64,000 bases of DNA from Lophius americanus (Eukaryota; Chordata; Actinopteri; Lophiiformes; Lophiidae). The translations under genes were made by a program, and so were the position numbers. Under the pieces are notes generated by a model that was not told where the DNA came from, made no database searches, and was given only the letters and a program-made list of their open reading frames with translations. The stretch's first letter is position 1. Each line of letters starts with the position of its first letter. The stretch spans positions 62,001 through 126,000 of the forward strand of contig JBBDHG010000011.1 of assembly GCA_037951165.1 (NCBI GenBank), in the 5' to 3' direction. Below, piece by piece: positions 48,966 to 60,400 of the stretch.

Positions 48966-49722
48966 CATTCAAAACATGCATTTAATGTTTACTCAGGTTG
49001 TCTTTGTCTTAGGTAATTTGTTTGACCCAAATTATGATGTATAAAAAAATCAGGAGGGGCTCCCATAGTTTTTCACATTGAACATGAGGTTGTGAGATGA
49101 TTGACCAGAGCAGTACTTTGCCTGTTTAGTCCAGTAAAAATAATTAAAATGCTGTAACAACTGGTTGACATTTGGAACCAAAGGGCTGCAAGTAGACACT
49201 GCTTCATTTTGAGGAATCACAAGCTAAACGGGTTTGACCATTTGTTGCGTAATAGTTCTAATACAAATTTGGCATTATTTTTTAAGTTTGGTTTTTAAAC
49301 GAAAACAGAGTTTGAACCCTTTTAGATCTCACTGTGCCACTTATGACAGTAAGAAATAACATTTTTATATGAAAATAAAAACAGTAGAAAAGCTGCATGA
49401 CGGCAGGGTCATGATGTAGTGTCAGCGCTAACGCTAAAGGCTAATGTAAACGCTACTCATAACAATGATCCATGACTATGACCCATGACTATGACCATGA
49501 TAGGTAGGTAGGGACTCGTCAGTTAAATGTTGGGGTAAATATTTGTTTTGAAGCTTCTCCTTTCTAAAGGTTATCCTAATAAAAAAAAATCACAAGAAAA
49601 AAAAAGTTTTATAAAATTATTTGAATTCCAAACTTCCTATTAAAGTCACCAATTTTCAGTGCTGCCTTAAGAAAAACAGCTAAAATATTTGTGTTTAATT
49701 AATGCTCTTCATTATGGGTTTG
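48966..49722. other. Non-coding stretch left of the receptor gene
   Basis: AT-rich, with a small imperfect tandem repeat (CATGACTATGAC units, 49470-49500). No gene recognised. Confidence 0.45.
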
Positions 49723-49728
49723 TTTATT
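49723..49728 (-). terminator. Polyadenylation signal of the class B1 receptor gene
   Basis: AATAAA on -, 270 bases after the receptor stop codon; position only. Confidence 0.5.
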
Positions 49729-49997
49729 TTCTAATATCTATCGATATGAGTGGAGGAACTAAAAATAATTTATTTGATGGCAGGTCTCAGCATGATTTCC
49801 ACAGGCAATGTTTCAATAGTGTAATTAAAGACTTCCGTTGGACCAGAAGTCCTTCACTTCAAAAATGTCCGTATGTCACAGCTCCAGTCTCCGTAGCAGC
49901 AAATGATATGTGTATATCCTTGAGTAAATGTTCGCAGATTGAGTGTCTCTAATCTGAGCATCAGTTCAGACCTTCATCAATAACAGACTCAGTCGGG

Positions 49998-52900
49998 TCA
50001 AAGCATGGTGGTCTCAGTCTGCAGGATGGACTGGGCTCTAGAGCCCCGGGAGGTGTGAGGGGAGGTTTCGGTGCCGTTTCGACTGCCCGACATGGCCTGC
50101 AGCCTGAAGTCCCGCGCCATGTAACGCCTGAGAGATAAACTCCTCCATGTCCTCTTCAGCTCGCTCTGGACCTATTTATACAAAAATAAAGATGAGTTTA
50201 GTCTCTGAACGTTAGAATTGAATTAAAATAATGTTTCAAGTATGTGGATCGATGATGATAAAACGCAGCGTGAACGCTCTCATTTGATGGGATAGGGAGA
50301 GGTTTGCAGCCCTTCGGCAAACCTTCACATAAGAGGTTGAAAACATGGATGGATGAGAGGAAAGAAAGATTGAATGAAGAGGATTGAATGGAAACTGCCA
50401 AAAAGTATAAAGTCGGTTGGAAAGTAGGACGCAGATGAAAAAAACTCAACAATGATGCAAATATATAGAAAAATAAAAGAATACACCTATAAAGACAATT
50501 TGTAAATGAGGAAAGGAAAGCGGGAATAAATAGGTAGAAGATAATGGAAGTATAGAAACTACTCAGGGAGGAATGAAGAATGAACAGTAGGAAAAAGGGA
50601 GAAAAGAAGGATGAATATAAGAAAGAAGAGAAGGCTGAGAAGTAGGAATAAGGGGAAAAGGATAATAGGAGGCAGAAGGAGAAAGGATGGGTAGTAGGAA
50701 GAAGGAAAAAAAAAAAAGGTGTGTGTGTGTAGACTGACCTCGCTGTTGAGGAAACAGTAGAGGACGGCCACAATGACACCCTAAAAACACACAGGAACAC
50801 ATCCTAAACGACAGAACGTACCAACAAAAAAGACCCGAAATTAAAGCAAAAATGAAATTCAAGTAAATGTCAGAAACTGTGATTTGGCGTATATATATGT
50901 TCAAACGATTAAAACTTTGGTTGAGAATATCAAGATGGGCATCAAGTCGACTCTGAAGTAGGGCCATAATCAAATTTGTGTTAAATTGACAAAGCTTAAG
51001 ATTTTAGATTTAAAAGAGATGAAAACTAAAACGAAAATATCAAAATTAAGTTTTACTCTGGAAGTTTAAGACAATATACGCATTTAATATTTACGTGGTT
51101 CAGTGTTGTGGCTACTTTACAGAAACTCAGACCAAAAGTGTCACTTCCTGGGTGAGAGGAGAAAGTTTTCACGTTACCTGGAAGGATCCCATGGCGAGTT
51201 CAAAGAAGATCTTGACGTACTCCACGTTTTTATCAGCTTCAGACGGCTCAATAAGGTAGACGAACACCACGTAGTTTATCCCGAACAGAGGGATAAGCAG
51301 CAGTGTGGACTTAGCCAGACGTCTAGAGGAAGAAGATACACATACTTCTGTCATGCATTGTTTTATTATTTTGATAATAGGTTATTACCTACCAAAGCGG
51401 TCTAAGAAAGGACAACTGATGAAGTGGTAACAGGGTCATAGGCGTATGGAGAGTGAGGCTAGCTGTGTTAGATCCCACAGAGGAGCTACAGGAGCACAAA
51501 ATTACTGTAAAATGTTATGCTGGTTCTGATAGTAAGGTGCAAAAACTCACAGCGACAAAATTTGTCAAGTTTTCATGTTATCGCTGATCAGCGTAAATAT
51601 TTTACCCTCTTTACTACCTTTGATGTTCTGAGTTTTGCTGACAGTGAGGATATTTCTATTGTTACCTATAGTGAACAGAAATTTCAGAAAATACTAAAGT
51701 GGCAGACTGTATTTGACGAAATCTAAAATGTGAAATTTTCAGTGGAAATTGTCAAAAGCTCAAGTCAATGAGCTGCAGTTACAGCCTGTGTAAATAAAAT
51801 CTTTCTGATGAGTTGAGGTTGTAAAAGTCTCTAAAGAACAAAATAAATAAATAAATTCAAGAAGTTGGAAGGTCCTGCTAATCTGGGAGGGCACCTGTAT
51901 TGGGCTTGTTCATTTCCTCCGACATCAGAGCAGCGCAGCTTCTGCACCAGGATCCGAATGATGCAGATGAATAGGACGAAGTTGATCTTATAGACAAACA
52001 AAAAAAAAAGTCAGAAAAAAAAGTCACTCATAATCTTGCAGATAAATTAACAACTGATATGGATGAGAGAGAGCAGTATCGGCAAAATATGACATTTCAT
52101 GCTTTAATAATGATCTAAATATGATAGGATGGAGAAAAACTGACAATGACAGACGCCATGATGGGCCAGTTGATGAGTCTGTTAGGAACATGGTGGTCAT
52201 TCTTCTCCCAGCACCTGAAAGCAACAAGATAAAGCAGTTTCAAGTTTAAAGCTTCTGTATCTATGATTAACCCACCTCCTGATTAATGTCATATCACTTG
52301 ACATGAACGAGTCCGGATCGAACACTTATTACTGCCAACCATAGCAAGAATTTATGGTACTGTGATCGCCAAATCTGAACGGTGAGTCGTAAAAGACAAA
52401 AAAAATTGTATTGGTTGAAGTCGGCCTAGCTGACTGTAACAACACCTGTAAGCATGTGGGTTACTTAAAGCAGAAAGTGTGCATTTTGTGCTCTAAGTTG
52501 ATGTGCTGATGAGGGAAAATGTATTAGGATCCAAGCCACTTGAACAACGTTAAAGTTAGCTAGATGACGGGTCAGGAGATCTCCATGACGGGGTCAGGAG
52601 ATCTTCAGAACTGCAGGTCCAGCCGGTGTTGTCTGATCCCACGAAAGATACAATATAAGGCAGGGGATTATAATGTTATGGCAAAAAAATAAATATTAGT
52701 AAATTTTTTTTTGTGTTTTTAGAGATTACATTATAAACAAAATCAAGGAGGCTTTTTATTGCATTTAATATTTCAGAGTCGCATAGCGATCTAATTTCAC
52801 TGCTTCTGAAATATTGGCTGCAGTTCTGAATGCCAACTGTTTATTAATACTACATTTAATTTATAACACACTATACATTTGGATCAAATCTCAAAGTGCT

Positions 52901-55900
52901 ACAAAGTAAAAGCAGATAAAAGCATCAATAAAAAAAACTATATAAAAATATGACTAAAAAGCCAAAATGATAATTAAAAGTTATGTTAGTTAAGTCAGGT
53001 TTTGCTAAAAAGGAAAGTTTTAAGTCCTTTTTTAAATGTGTCAGTCGTCTGTGGAGCCCTGATATGGTCAGGGAGGGCATTCCACACACGAGGGGCAGCA
53101 GAACAGAAGGCCCGATGGTGCTGAGCTTAGTCCGGGGAAGGAGGAGGCGGTACGAGTGGGTAGAACGGAGGGATCGTGTTTAGGTCAGTGGGGTGAGTAG
53201 TTCTTTTAGGTAGGGGGGTGCGTTGTCATGGATACACTGGTGAGTGAGGAGAGATATCTTATAATCAATCCTGGTGGAGATAGGAAGCCAATGAAGGGAA
53301 TGAAGAACGGGGGTGATGTATTTGTGTTTAGACTCTCATCAGGATCATTGCAGCACTGTATTGAACATACTGAAGTCTTTGAAGACTTTTATCAGGGATC
53401 CCGATGAGAAGTGCGTTACAGTAATCCAGTCTGGAGGAGACAAATGCGTCAACCAGCTTTTCAGCATCACTCAAGGTGAGTGAAGAACGGAGTTTGGAAA
53501 TAATCACTGATTATTTTACACAGTTTACACAACTGCATTACGTTTTATTACAGTAAAATCCTTCACAAACACCTACCCCTTGTCTTCGAGGTTTACCCGA
53601 CAGATGATCCACGCAACCATGAAAACAAAAGGGATTCCTGCAAGAGAAGCAGAGAGTCTGTTTAGGTTCCCAGTCTGCCAGACACAAAACATCCTCACAA
53701 GGTGCCATGCAGGAAGCATGACGTCCACACACACACGAAACAGCTGGAGCTAAATGGCGATGCATTAGGGAGGAAGTGTTGTTAAAGGGTTGATGGATGG
53801 TGGAGGGAGGCGTCACATGAGAGCAGCTGGAACAGAACGGAACTGAGCGTACTTAGAGAACAGGAGTGTGTTTACGGCCCGACCGTTAATGAAATACACC
53901 GGTCAACTTCAACAGTATGACGCACTCTCTGTGTGTGTGCGTGTGTGTGATTGTGAGTGTGCGTGTCACAGCCAATAGCTGGTTAGCTTCGTAAGAGAAG
54001 GAAACCCCTTCATTTTTACAGTTAAGTTTAATGTTAAAACTTTTAAGCCTTAAGGGTGCTTAGTAAACATTCTCACCTTTGTTAGCTGTTGGTTAGAGAC
54101 AATGCAGCTACTGGATTTTACTTCATATTTAACAGAGACATGCAAGTAGCATTTATTTAAAATACAATTCAAGCAACCATGTAAAGAATTTGAGATTTAT
54201 TTATCTAGAATAAATCAGAGTTTATACGAATACCATCCATCCACTCAAGCTTTTAACTGCTCATCTTTTGCGTGATCTTGGAAGGGCTGAAGGCTACTCC
54301 AGTGGATAATAGGCAAGAGGAGGCCAACATAAAGTATATAGATTAAAAAACCTATGGGCCATTTTGGAATCACCAATTTACCTATATTGCTGGCTTTTTC
54401 CACTGGAAATGACTTGCCAGGAGTAATTTATGTTTTCTTGATGCCAATATGGCTCTCCTTGGCCTCAGATCAACTGCCAACCTATCGTTGCAGCCATCAC
54501 CAAATATCCCCACAGAGCTTCACCTGATGCAGCCTCTCCTCTTGCATTCATCACAAAACCTCATTACATTAATATTGAACATTGAATTCAGTTCTAAACA
54601 AGTCCCCATTTCTGGATCTGCTATGAGGCATAGTGACCTTACAAATTACAATATATATTGAGATAAGGAAAATACATCTTGGTACCATGTTAAACCTTCT
54701 TAAAGAACAATGAAAATAAACCTGAATGTATTGCATAACATTATTGATTACACTTTATCTCTAGATTTCAGCAGTTAACTAAAGAGAAACACACTAATTG
54801 GTGAAAAGCAGCAAAACCAAAAAAGATTTGGCGGCGGTATAACCTACCCCAGCCAATGAGCATGTAGACGGGGAGGCGGATGGAGTAGTTATGGATGACG
54901 AGCAGCAGTGTGTGCAGGTAGAGACCCTCCACCAGCAGCCAGAAGAAGTTGGCCATGATGAAGTAGTGAAAGAACACCAGACTGGCCTTACAGTCCACCT
55001 ACAGCCAGAGCATACCTCATTACATATTTGTGACAATGAATGTGAATCAATAAGACCCATTTAATTCACGCATAAAGAAAATATTTAAATGGGAATGTTT
55101 CCTGTCATTTTTGTATAAATACACAAATCTGCATAGACATAATGGTAGTCTTATGTCTATGTAGTATAGACATAAGAGGTTTTCCTCTTATGGTGCCCAT
55201 GAAAATTGTTTAACGCAACTCACGAGTGCGCATGCTGTTGAAAAACGGCGGTGTAAATTATTCATTTTTGTGGCTTGCAGGCATTAAACAAGCGCATCCA
55301 GTGACCAAAGTAGCATCAGGTGGATTTAGATGTCAAATCTAAGGCAGCATAAATACAGAAGGTCTGGTCTGCTCATCAACACATTTTTTTTTAGTTGCTT
55401 TTGTGTAAATATTATATGTGCGTATCACATTCATCGAATAGCAAACAAAAATAAGTCTGTCCGGATTCTATAATCTGTGTTTTAAGTTTCTGACAAACTG
55501 TTGCATGGAATGGATATCAACTTCAACCTTCTAGTTTTTTAACTCTTTGGGCGCATTAATCAATTAATAACTGTAATTGAAGCATAAAATGTCAAATTGT
55601 GCAAGTTACGCATGTTTTAAAGAGTAAAAAAAAGAAAAAAAGACTTTAAATAAAATGATATAAAAGATTTCATATTCTAAGTAGACCACCTCAACTTATT
55701 GGTAAAGTATGTTATACGACCCTTATTTGACTTTTTGGTTGAATCAAGTCAGAAGATTTTTGTTGACTAAGTCCTCTTCTGCAATGAAGCAAAAAAGTCC
55801 TACTTCTCAAATAGGGTTTTTTCAATAGCCAATGTCTAATTTAATTAATGCCGCCCCCTCTGTGGCCTGTTCGACCTGGGTTGTTCCCCAAGGCTCAAAT

Positions 55901-57461
55901 TGGCTCCTTACCCTTTAGAATCTACATCCTGTCACTTGGTCATATTATTAACAGGTTCAGTGGCACAGAAATAGTGACTCAAAAGGTGCCCAAACGGTTG
56001 AGCTGGACATTACATCGTTAAATAAAGTGAAATAATGTGCACGTCTCACAAGCGAGGGCTCAATGCTGCAGTCTACGGCTGCATCATCCGGGAAGAGCAG
56101 CGCATCTTTGGTCAGCACAGCCATGGCCCGCAGTATGAAGGATACAAACAGGTTCAGATGGATGTAGTTCCTCGTGCAGTGGAGTTTCCTACCATGTGCA
56201 CACACACAGAAGAATTTTAAGAAGTGTGTTTACAGAGGGTGTCGGGGTGTGAATCCAGTGAAGGATGTTGGATCTAAACACGCCGATAGCAGCCAAGTGA
56301 ACAGCTGGCGCTGATCCAGACTGAGCTGCAGAGTCCACCAGCCTCACTTCTGCAACAAACTCTCATTGACCCATGTGCTCCTTGTCTGAGGAAACGTGTG
56401 TACAAGTGTGTTTAAGAGTGCAGCATATGTAGGTTTATATACATTATGTATTCTAGGGAATCCTTCATATAAGCAGTTGAAATGAGAATTATTCTCAGGC
56501 TAACGGTAGGGCCTCTACACAACAAGTCGAGGTATTTAAGAGCACTCATGCTTGACTCTAAACTCCCAAACATCAGGAGTGTTTTTATTGCGAATCGTTT
56601 CGTATTTGGCTAGAAAAAAGGTTTAAATTCTACTTGACCGTATAGCAAACTGCATCGTAATTATTGGTAAACTTGTATTTCATGGTTTATGCTGGATAAC
56701 TGAAAACGGTGCTTAAAATTTAATAAATGGAATCGGGACAATTTCAACATCAGTAATCATTAAGTGACAGTGACAATGATATTAAAGTATTTTACATTCT
56801 AAACAGCAATTACCAAAAATTGTTTTTCCTCTTGATTTGTCCAGTGTAGTAATGAAGAACAGCCAGCAGATGGCGGTAATACTACTACAAAATGTCTATA
56901 TATTCTCATCATGTGTCACTGATACAGAATGTTTGAATACAATGCTAGTTAACGGTATGACTACAGCAATGACAAACAGGATTGTTGTGCGAGTCTAGTA
57001 AACATTGAAATACAAAGGGTCTGGCGAATAGTATTTTTGATTGAAATGCTGATGCCTATATTGAAGTGTAGAGCATATATTAGTCTCTACACTTATATTA
57101 GGATCCACATTAATCTTTGATCAGTCATTGGTATTATGGAAGAGGTCATCGCATAGTCAAGCATTACAGCGACCATCCATGAAGTTAGAAGCTGAAATCA
57201 TGTAATAGGACCCCCCTCGTCTACAAAAATAATGTGTTTGGATTTTTGAGTGTTGTCAACTTAAATATTTGTATATTTCCATCCTTCGTTAAAAATCTTC
57301 GTGCTTGAAGCATCTCTCAGAGGACGTCTTTCACTGGTTTAACTGGCGCGACTGAATGTTTACCTGAAGGAACAGATGATGAAGGTGCTGGTGACCAGAG
57401 CGATGAGCGACAGGCTGTGGCCCAGAGTGGTCAGTATCTTCACCACCCTGTAGAAGTCCAG
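49998..57461 (-). CDS. Secretin-family (class B1) GPCR of the VIP/PACAP/GHRH receptor clade, TM1 to C terminus (9 exons; N-terminal exons missing)
   Basis: A Gs-type peptide-hormone receptor of the plasma membrane. Exons on -: 57461-57364 (TM1: FYRVVKILTTLGHSLSLIAL), 56188-56050 (RKLHCTRNYIHLNLFVSFIL; TM2), 54998-54848 (VDCKASLVFFHYF and NFFWLLVEGLYLHTLLLVI; TM3, part of TM4), 53637-53577, 52214-52145 (GCWEKNDHHVPNRLINWP), 51986-51895 (TM5; VGGNEQAQY), 51322-51178 (RRLAKSTLLLIPLFGINYVVF; TM6), 50780-50739 (the classic 14-residue TM7 exon, YCFLNSE) and 50171-49998 (tail ending RAQSILQTETTML). All joints are in phase, 323 codons plus stop. The DVGGN, RLAKSTLLLIPLFG and SRAQS-LQTET phrases resemble VIPR2; LGHSLSLIAL recalls GHRHR. 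I therefore read it as VIPR2-like or the fish GHRHR2-type receptor. The extracellular domain (about 120 residues) was not found. Confidence 0.92.
50173..50738 (-). other. Receptor last intron with a long polypurine/polypyrimidine tract
   Basis: From about 50500 to 50715 the + strand is almost entirely A and G, so the transcribed strand is a pyrimidine tract more than 200 bases long, next to a (GT) repeat at 50718-50730. The 200-codon frame on - here is low-complexity intron sequence, not a gene. Confidence 0.7.
51380..51500. repeat. TIR-family fragment in a receptor intron
   Basis: GGTCTAAGAAAGGACAACTG, then TTAGATCCCACAGAGGAGCT matches the middle of the element at 29378 ('gtgatctaaggaaggacagctg', 'gatccccacaggagagctg', each in shortened form). 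Confidence 0.5.
52555..52690. repeat. TIR-family end fragment in a receptor intron
   Basis: GTTGTCTGATCCCACGAAAG and a right end GGGGATTATAATGTTATGGC correspond to the family's middle and terminus. Confidence 0.45.
52845..53510 (-). mobile_element. Longest L2-like LINE copy in the window, antisense on + (same strand as the receptor)
   Basis: On + it runs ACATTTAATTTATAACACAC, TTTGGATCAAATCTCAAAG (tail), the coding end (GGGAGGGCATTCCACACACG), then about 400 further bases including AGTGCGTTACAGTAATCCAG and TGGAGGAGACAAATGCGTCA. It extends the family consensus about 350 bases beyond the copy at 45640. It lies in a receptor intron, in the gene's own orientation. Confidence 0.65.
53925..53972. 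repeat. TG-rich microsatellite
   Basis: Imperfect (TG) repeat CTCTGTGTGTGTGCGTGTGT and following TG/AG variants, in a receptor intron. Confidence 0.7.
54236..54335. repeat. Diverged fish repeat fragment
   Basis: CCATCCATCCACTCAAGC and GGCTGAAGGCTACTCCAGTG are reminiscent of the repeat at 37755. Strongly decayed. Confidence 0.35.
55149..55192. repeat. Two overlapping, mutually exclusive hairpins in a receptor intron
   Basis: TCTTATGTCTAT (55149-55160) pairs with ATAGACATAAGA (55166-55177). CATAAGAGG (55171-55179) also pairs perfectly with CCTCTTATG (55184-55192). The shared CATAAGA block can join only one hairpin at a time. No function is known. Confidence 0.8.
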
Positions 57462-60400
57462 CTGAAGACAAAAACAGGAAACATTTAATGTGCATCAAAT
57501 GCGCAACAACAGGACAAACTTTACCTAATGTTAAACAAAATGTTGCAATGCACAAAATATAGTTTGTGGAATCACTCCAAAGGTTACTGGATTATTTTCA
57601 CGTACTATAGCAGCATTAAAACTTAAACCTCAAAATTGAACGTTTACAAGCATGATTTAAACATTAAAGACAAAATAACATTTTCCTCAAACCAAACTGA
57701 TTTGTTTCTGAAAGTGGTGGAAGAAGTACACTAAAGTTCTCAATGACACTATGAGTTCTATAGTGTGGAAATACTGTTAGAAATGAAAACCTTTATTAAA
57801 AAGGCTCATGGGCCCATTCCAAAATATAAAATGCAGTTAAGTCATTTCCAGTCCAATTGTCCCACCCCAGTTAACAGCGATGACATCCACACTAAAGGAG
57901 GCAGGAGATTTTATTAACACGACTCATGAGCAGTTGGGTGTCTCAGGAGATTTTCTTTCACAATAAAAGCAGGAATAGGATTTCTTTGTCCATTTCTGAA
58001 CTGAGAAAAAAAAAACTGCGGCACCAATAGAGGGATCTGGATTTTAGAGTTGTGCACACTGTGTAAACATGTGTGAGCGATGGGGCCAGGCGTACATCGC
58101 TCATCATTTATAAACAACATTCCCCACTTTTGACTCAACATCTGGAAATTAAGTGGAAATTCACACACTTATGTACACACTCTGTATGTACATTTAGATA
58201 AGAATGCTCAAAGGACCAGTGTGTATAATTTAGGGAGATCTATCTGATCATAATTATGTTTACATTTGTGTACAGTTACATAAAACCAGCAGCTAATGGG
58301 ATTCTACAGGTGCGGGGAAACGTAATGTATAGTGTAGCGTCCACGCAGAGAAAATGCAGTTGAAGGAATTCAATTTTATCCTTAACCAAAACAATGAAAG
58401 TAGCAAAAATGTGTTAAATATGCACATGAGGTCAGAACGGACTGTCATTACAACCAGGATGATGTGTTTAACATTGGCCCTCCTCAAATTTAGCCAGTAT
58501 TTGAAACCAAATTGTGTTTTTATTCCCTCAATGGTCTCTCTGTATCTGCAGATGGAATGGGACCTCATCCACAGATGGAATGGGACCTCTCCCACAGCGG
58601 CCCCCCAGGTCTCAACCGTAGCCCAGAAGGGACAAACAAAACTATGGTTGATGTTTTAAAGGATATACATGAGACAGTTTGCAACTTCACTAGATGCCAT
58701 TAACTCCTACCCACTGGGCCTGTAATACAGAATAACTGTCAGTACACACACTTAAACATGCACTAAAAAATGTCACCCCAAAATCAACATTAAGTGGGGA
58801 TGTACACTTTAATGCACACATTTATATTTGTGATATCTCAATGTCATGTCCGTCATCCAAACCAACCCCATCATCTGGAATCAGAACTAAATGCCAAACC
58901 ACAGACAATACTCTAAAGTGGAACTAAATTTTACTTAACTTTTAAATTAGTTTGATTAATTTAAAATAGAATTCTATCATTTTCAGACCAGTCAGACACA
59001 CAGCTGTGGTAACAGCTGAACAGTGTTTCACATTAAACACTGTTCAGCTGTGAAGGGAGGACAAAAACACTTATTCTCCTGCCTTCTCCTGCCTTTTATA
59101 TTCCGTTTTTCTTCTTTTCATCCCTTGTTTTGTACAGCTAACCCAAGTGTTTTTTCACTTTTTATTCTCCTTCACTTTTAATCCATCCTCCATCATACTT
59201 CTAACTTTTTTCGTCAAACTTGCTCAATTCCTGTAAACCGCTTTTACCTCCGATCTTCCCCCTTCATCCATCGTTTCAACCTTCTCCTCTAATGTTATCA
59301 ATCTTGGCATATTCCCAATTTTATCATTACTTTTCCCCAAATACTTTGAGCCCTTCTCCATTTGTTTACTTCCCATTCTTTTCTCCTTGCAACATTTCAC
59401 GCGACTTTGCTTCGTCATAGTAATTATGACCTAACTTTTTTCCGTCACACTTTCCTGCTTTCCTTCATTCCACTTTGCTCTCTACTTTCAATTGTTCTCC
59501 TTCTCATCCATTTTATGTATCCCAGCTGACATTGGGCAAGAGATGGCGTTCACTCTACCTTCCATTATGGATATTCACCTGCATGTATATTACACTAAAA
59601 GTAACGTAGTAGTCTAATTCTGTTTATTTTATCTGTATATTCAACTTATTGCCCCTAATATAAAGTTATAAACAGATATTTAACCAAACCATTAAAATAC
59701 TCAAGTTAAAGTTTGAAAAAGAAACCGATTGGATTACCTGCAAACTCTTAAGGAAATGTTTTTCCATCACAACATGAGTGCTTAAGGGTTTCAGCACTTC
59801 CTCCTCAGTCCATCTACTGTATACACAAGACAAACACACAGAAATATCTGAGGACAGTCAGTCACTGCCTGACAGAGTTTCATTCCTTAGACGGATTCTC
59901 AGGCATTCTGGCTGAGAGCTGATGACCTGCTGGCTCAGCCTCACTGCCTTCTATGTCTAAACACAACTTCATCCACCAACTGACTCGATCCCTCTCTCTG
60001 ACACCGGAGAAAAGTCAAGCTGAGCTTCAGGCTGAACAGTCTAAATCTGGTGGACGGTCATTCTCTTCTGCCCATGAGAATTTAGTAGTTTGGGTTTGTG
60101 TGCGAGGTATTTTAATGACAAAAGTGTTGGCAAATGCCAAAAATGTACGATCAAAAGTCTAGAAGATGAATTTGGGCTCTGTGTGACAACCAGAATAGGA
60201 AATCTTATATGGACCAATGCTGTCATCCAACAGCATGGGTATATCCCCATAGTGCCCAATCCCCTTCATTGTACAAACAATTCCTCTGATTGAACAAATT
60301 AAATGTGAAGTATTAACACTTTTGTAAAAGCTTAGTGAGTAAAATATAAACTATTAAGAGTGAAGTCAAAAGTCATAAGTCAAATTCAATCCAGTTCTTA

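Noticed and set aside
50198..50800. A 200-codon open frame on - at the left of the receptor
   Set aside because: It is a translated polypyrimidine intron (Phe/Ser/Leu-rich) overlapping the real 14-residue TM7 exon in another frame.
59220..59420. Open frames on both strands in the pyrimidine-rich region
   Set aside because: Low-complexity composition; no splice or homology support.
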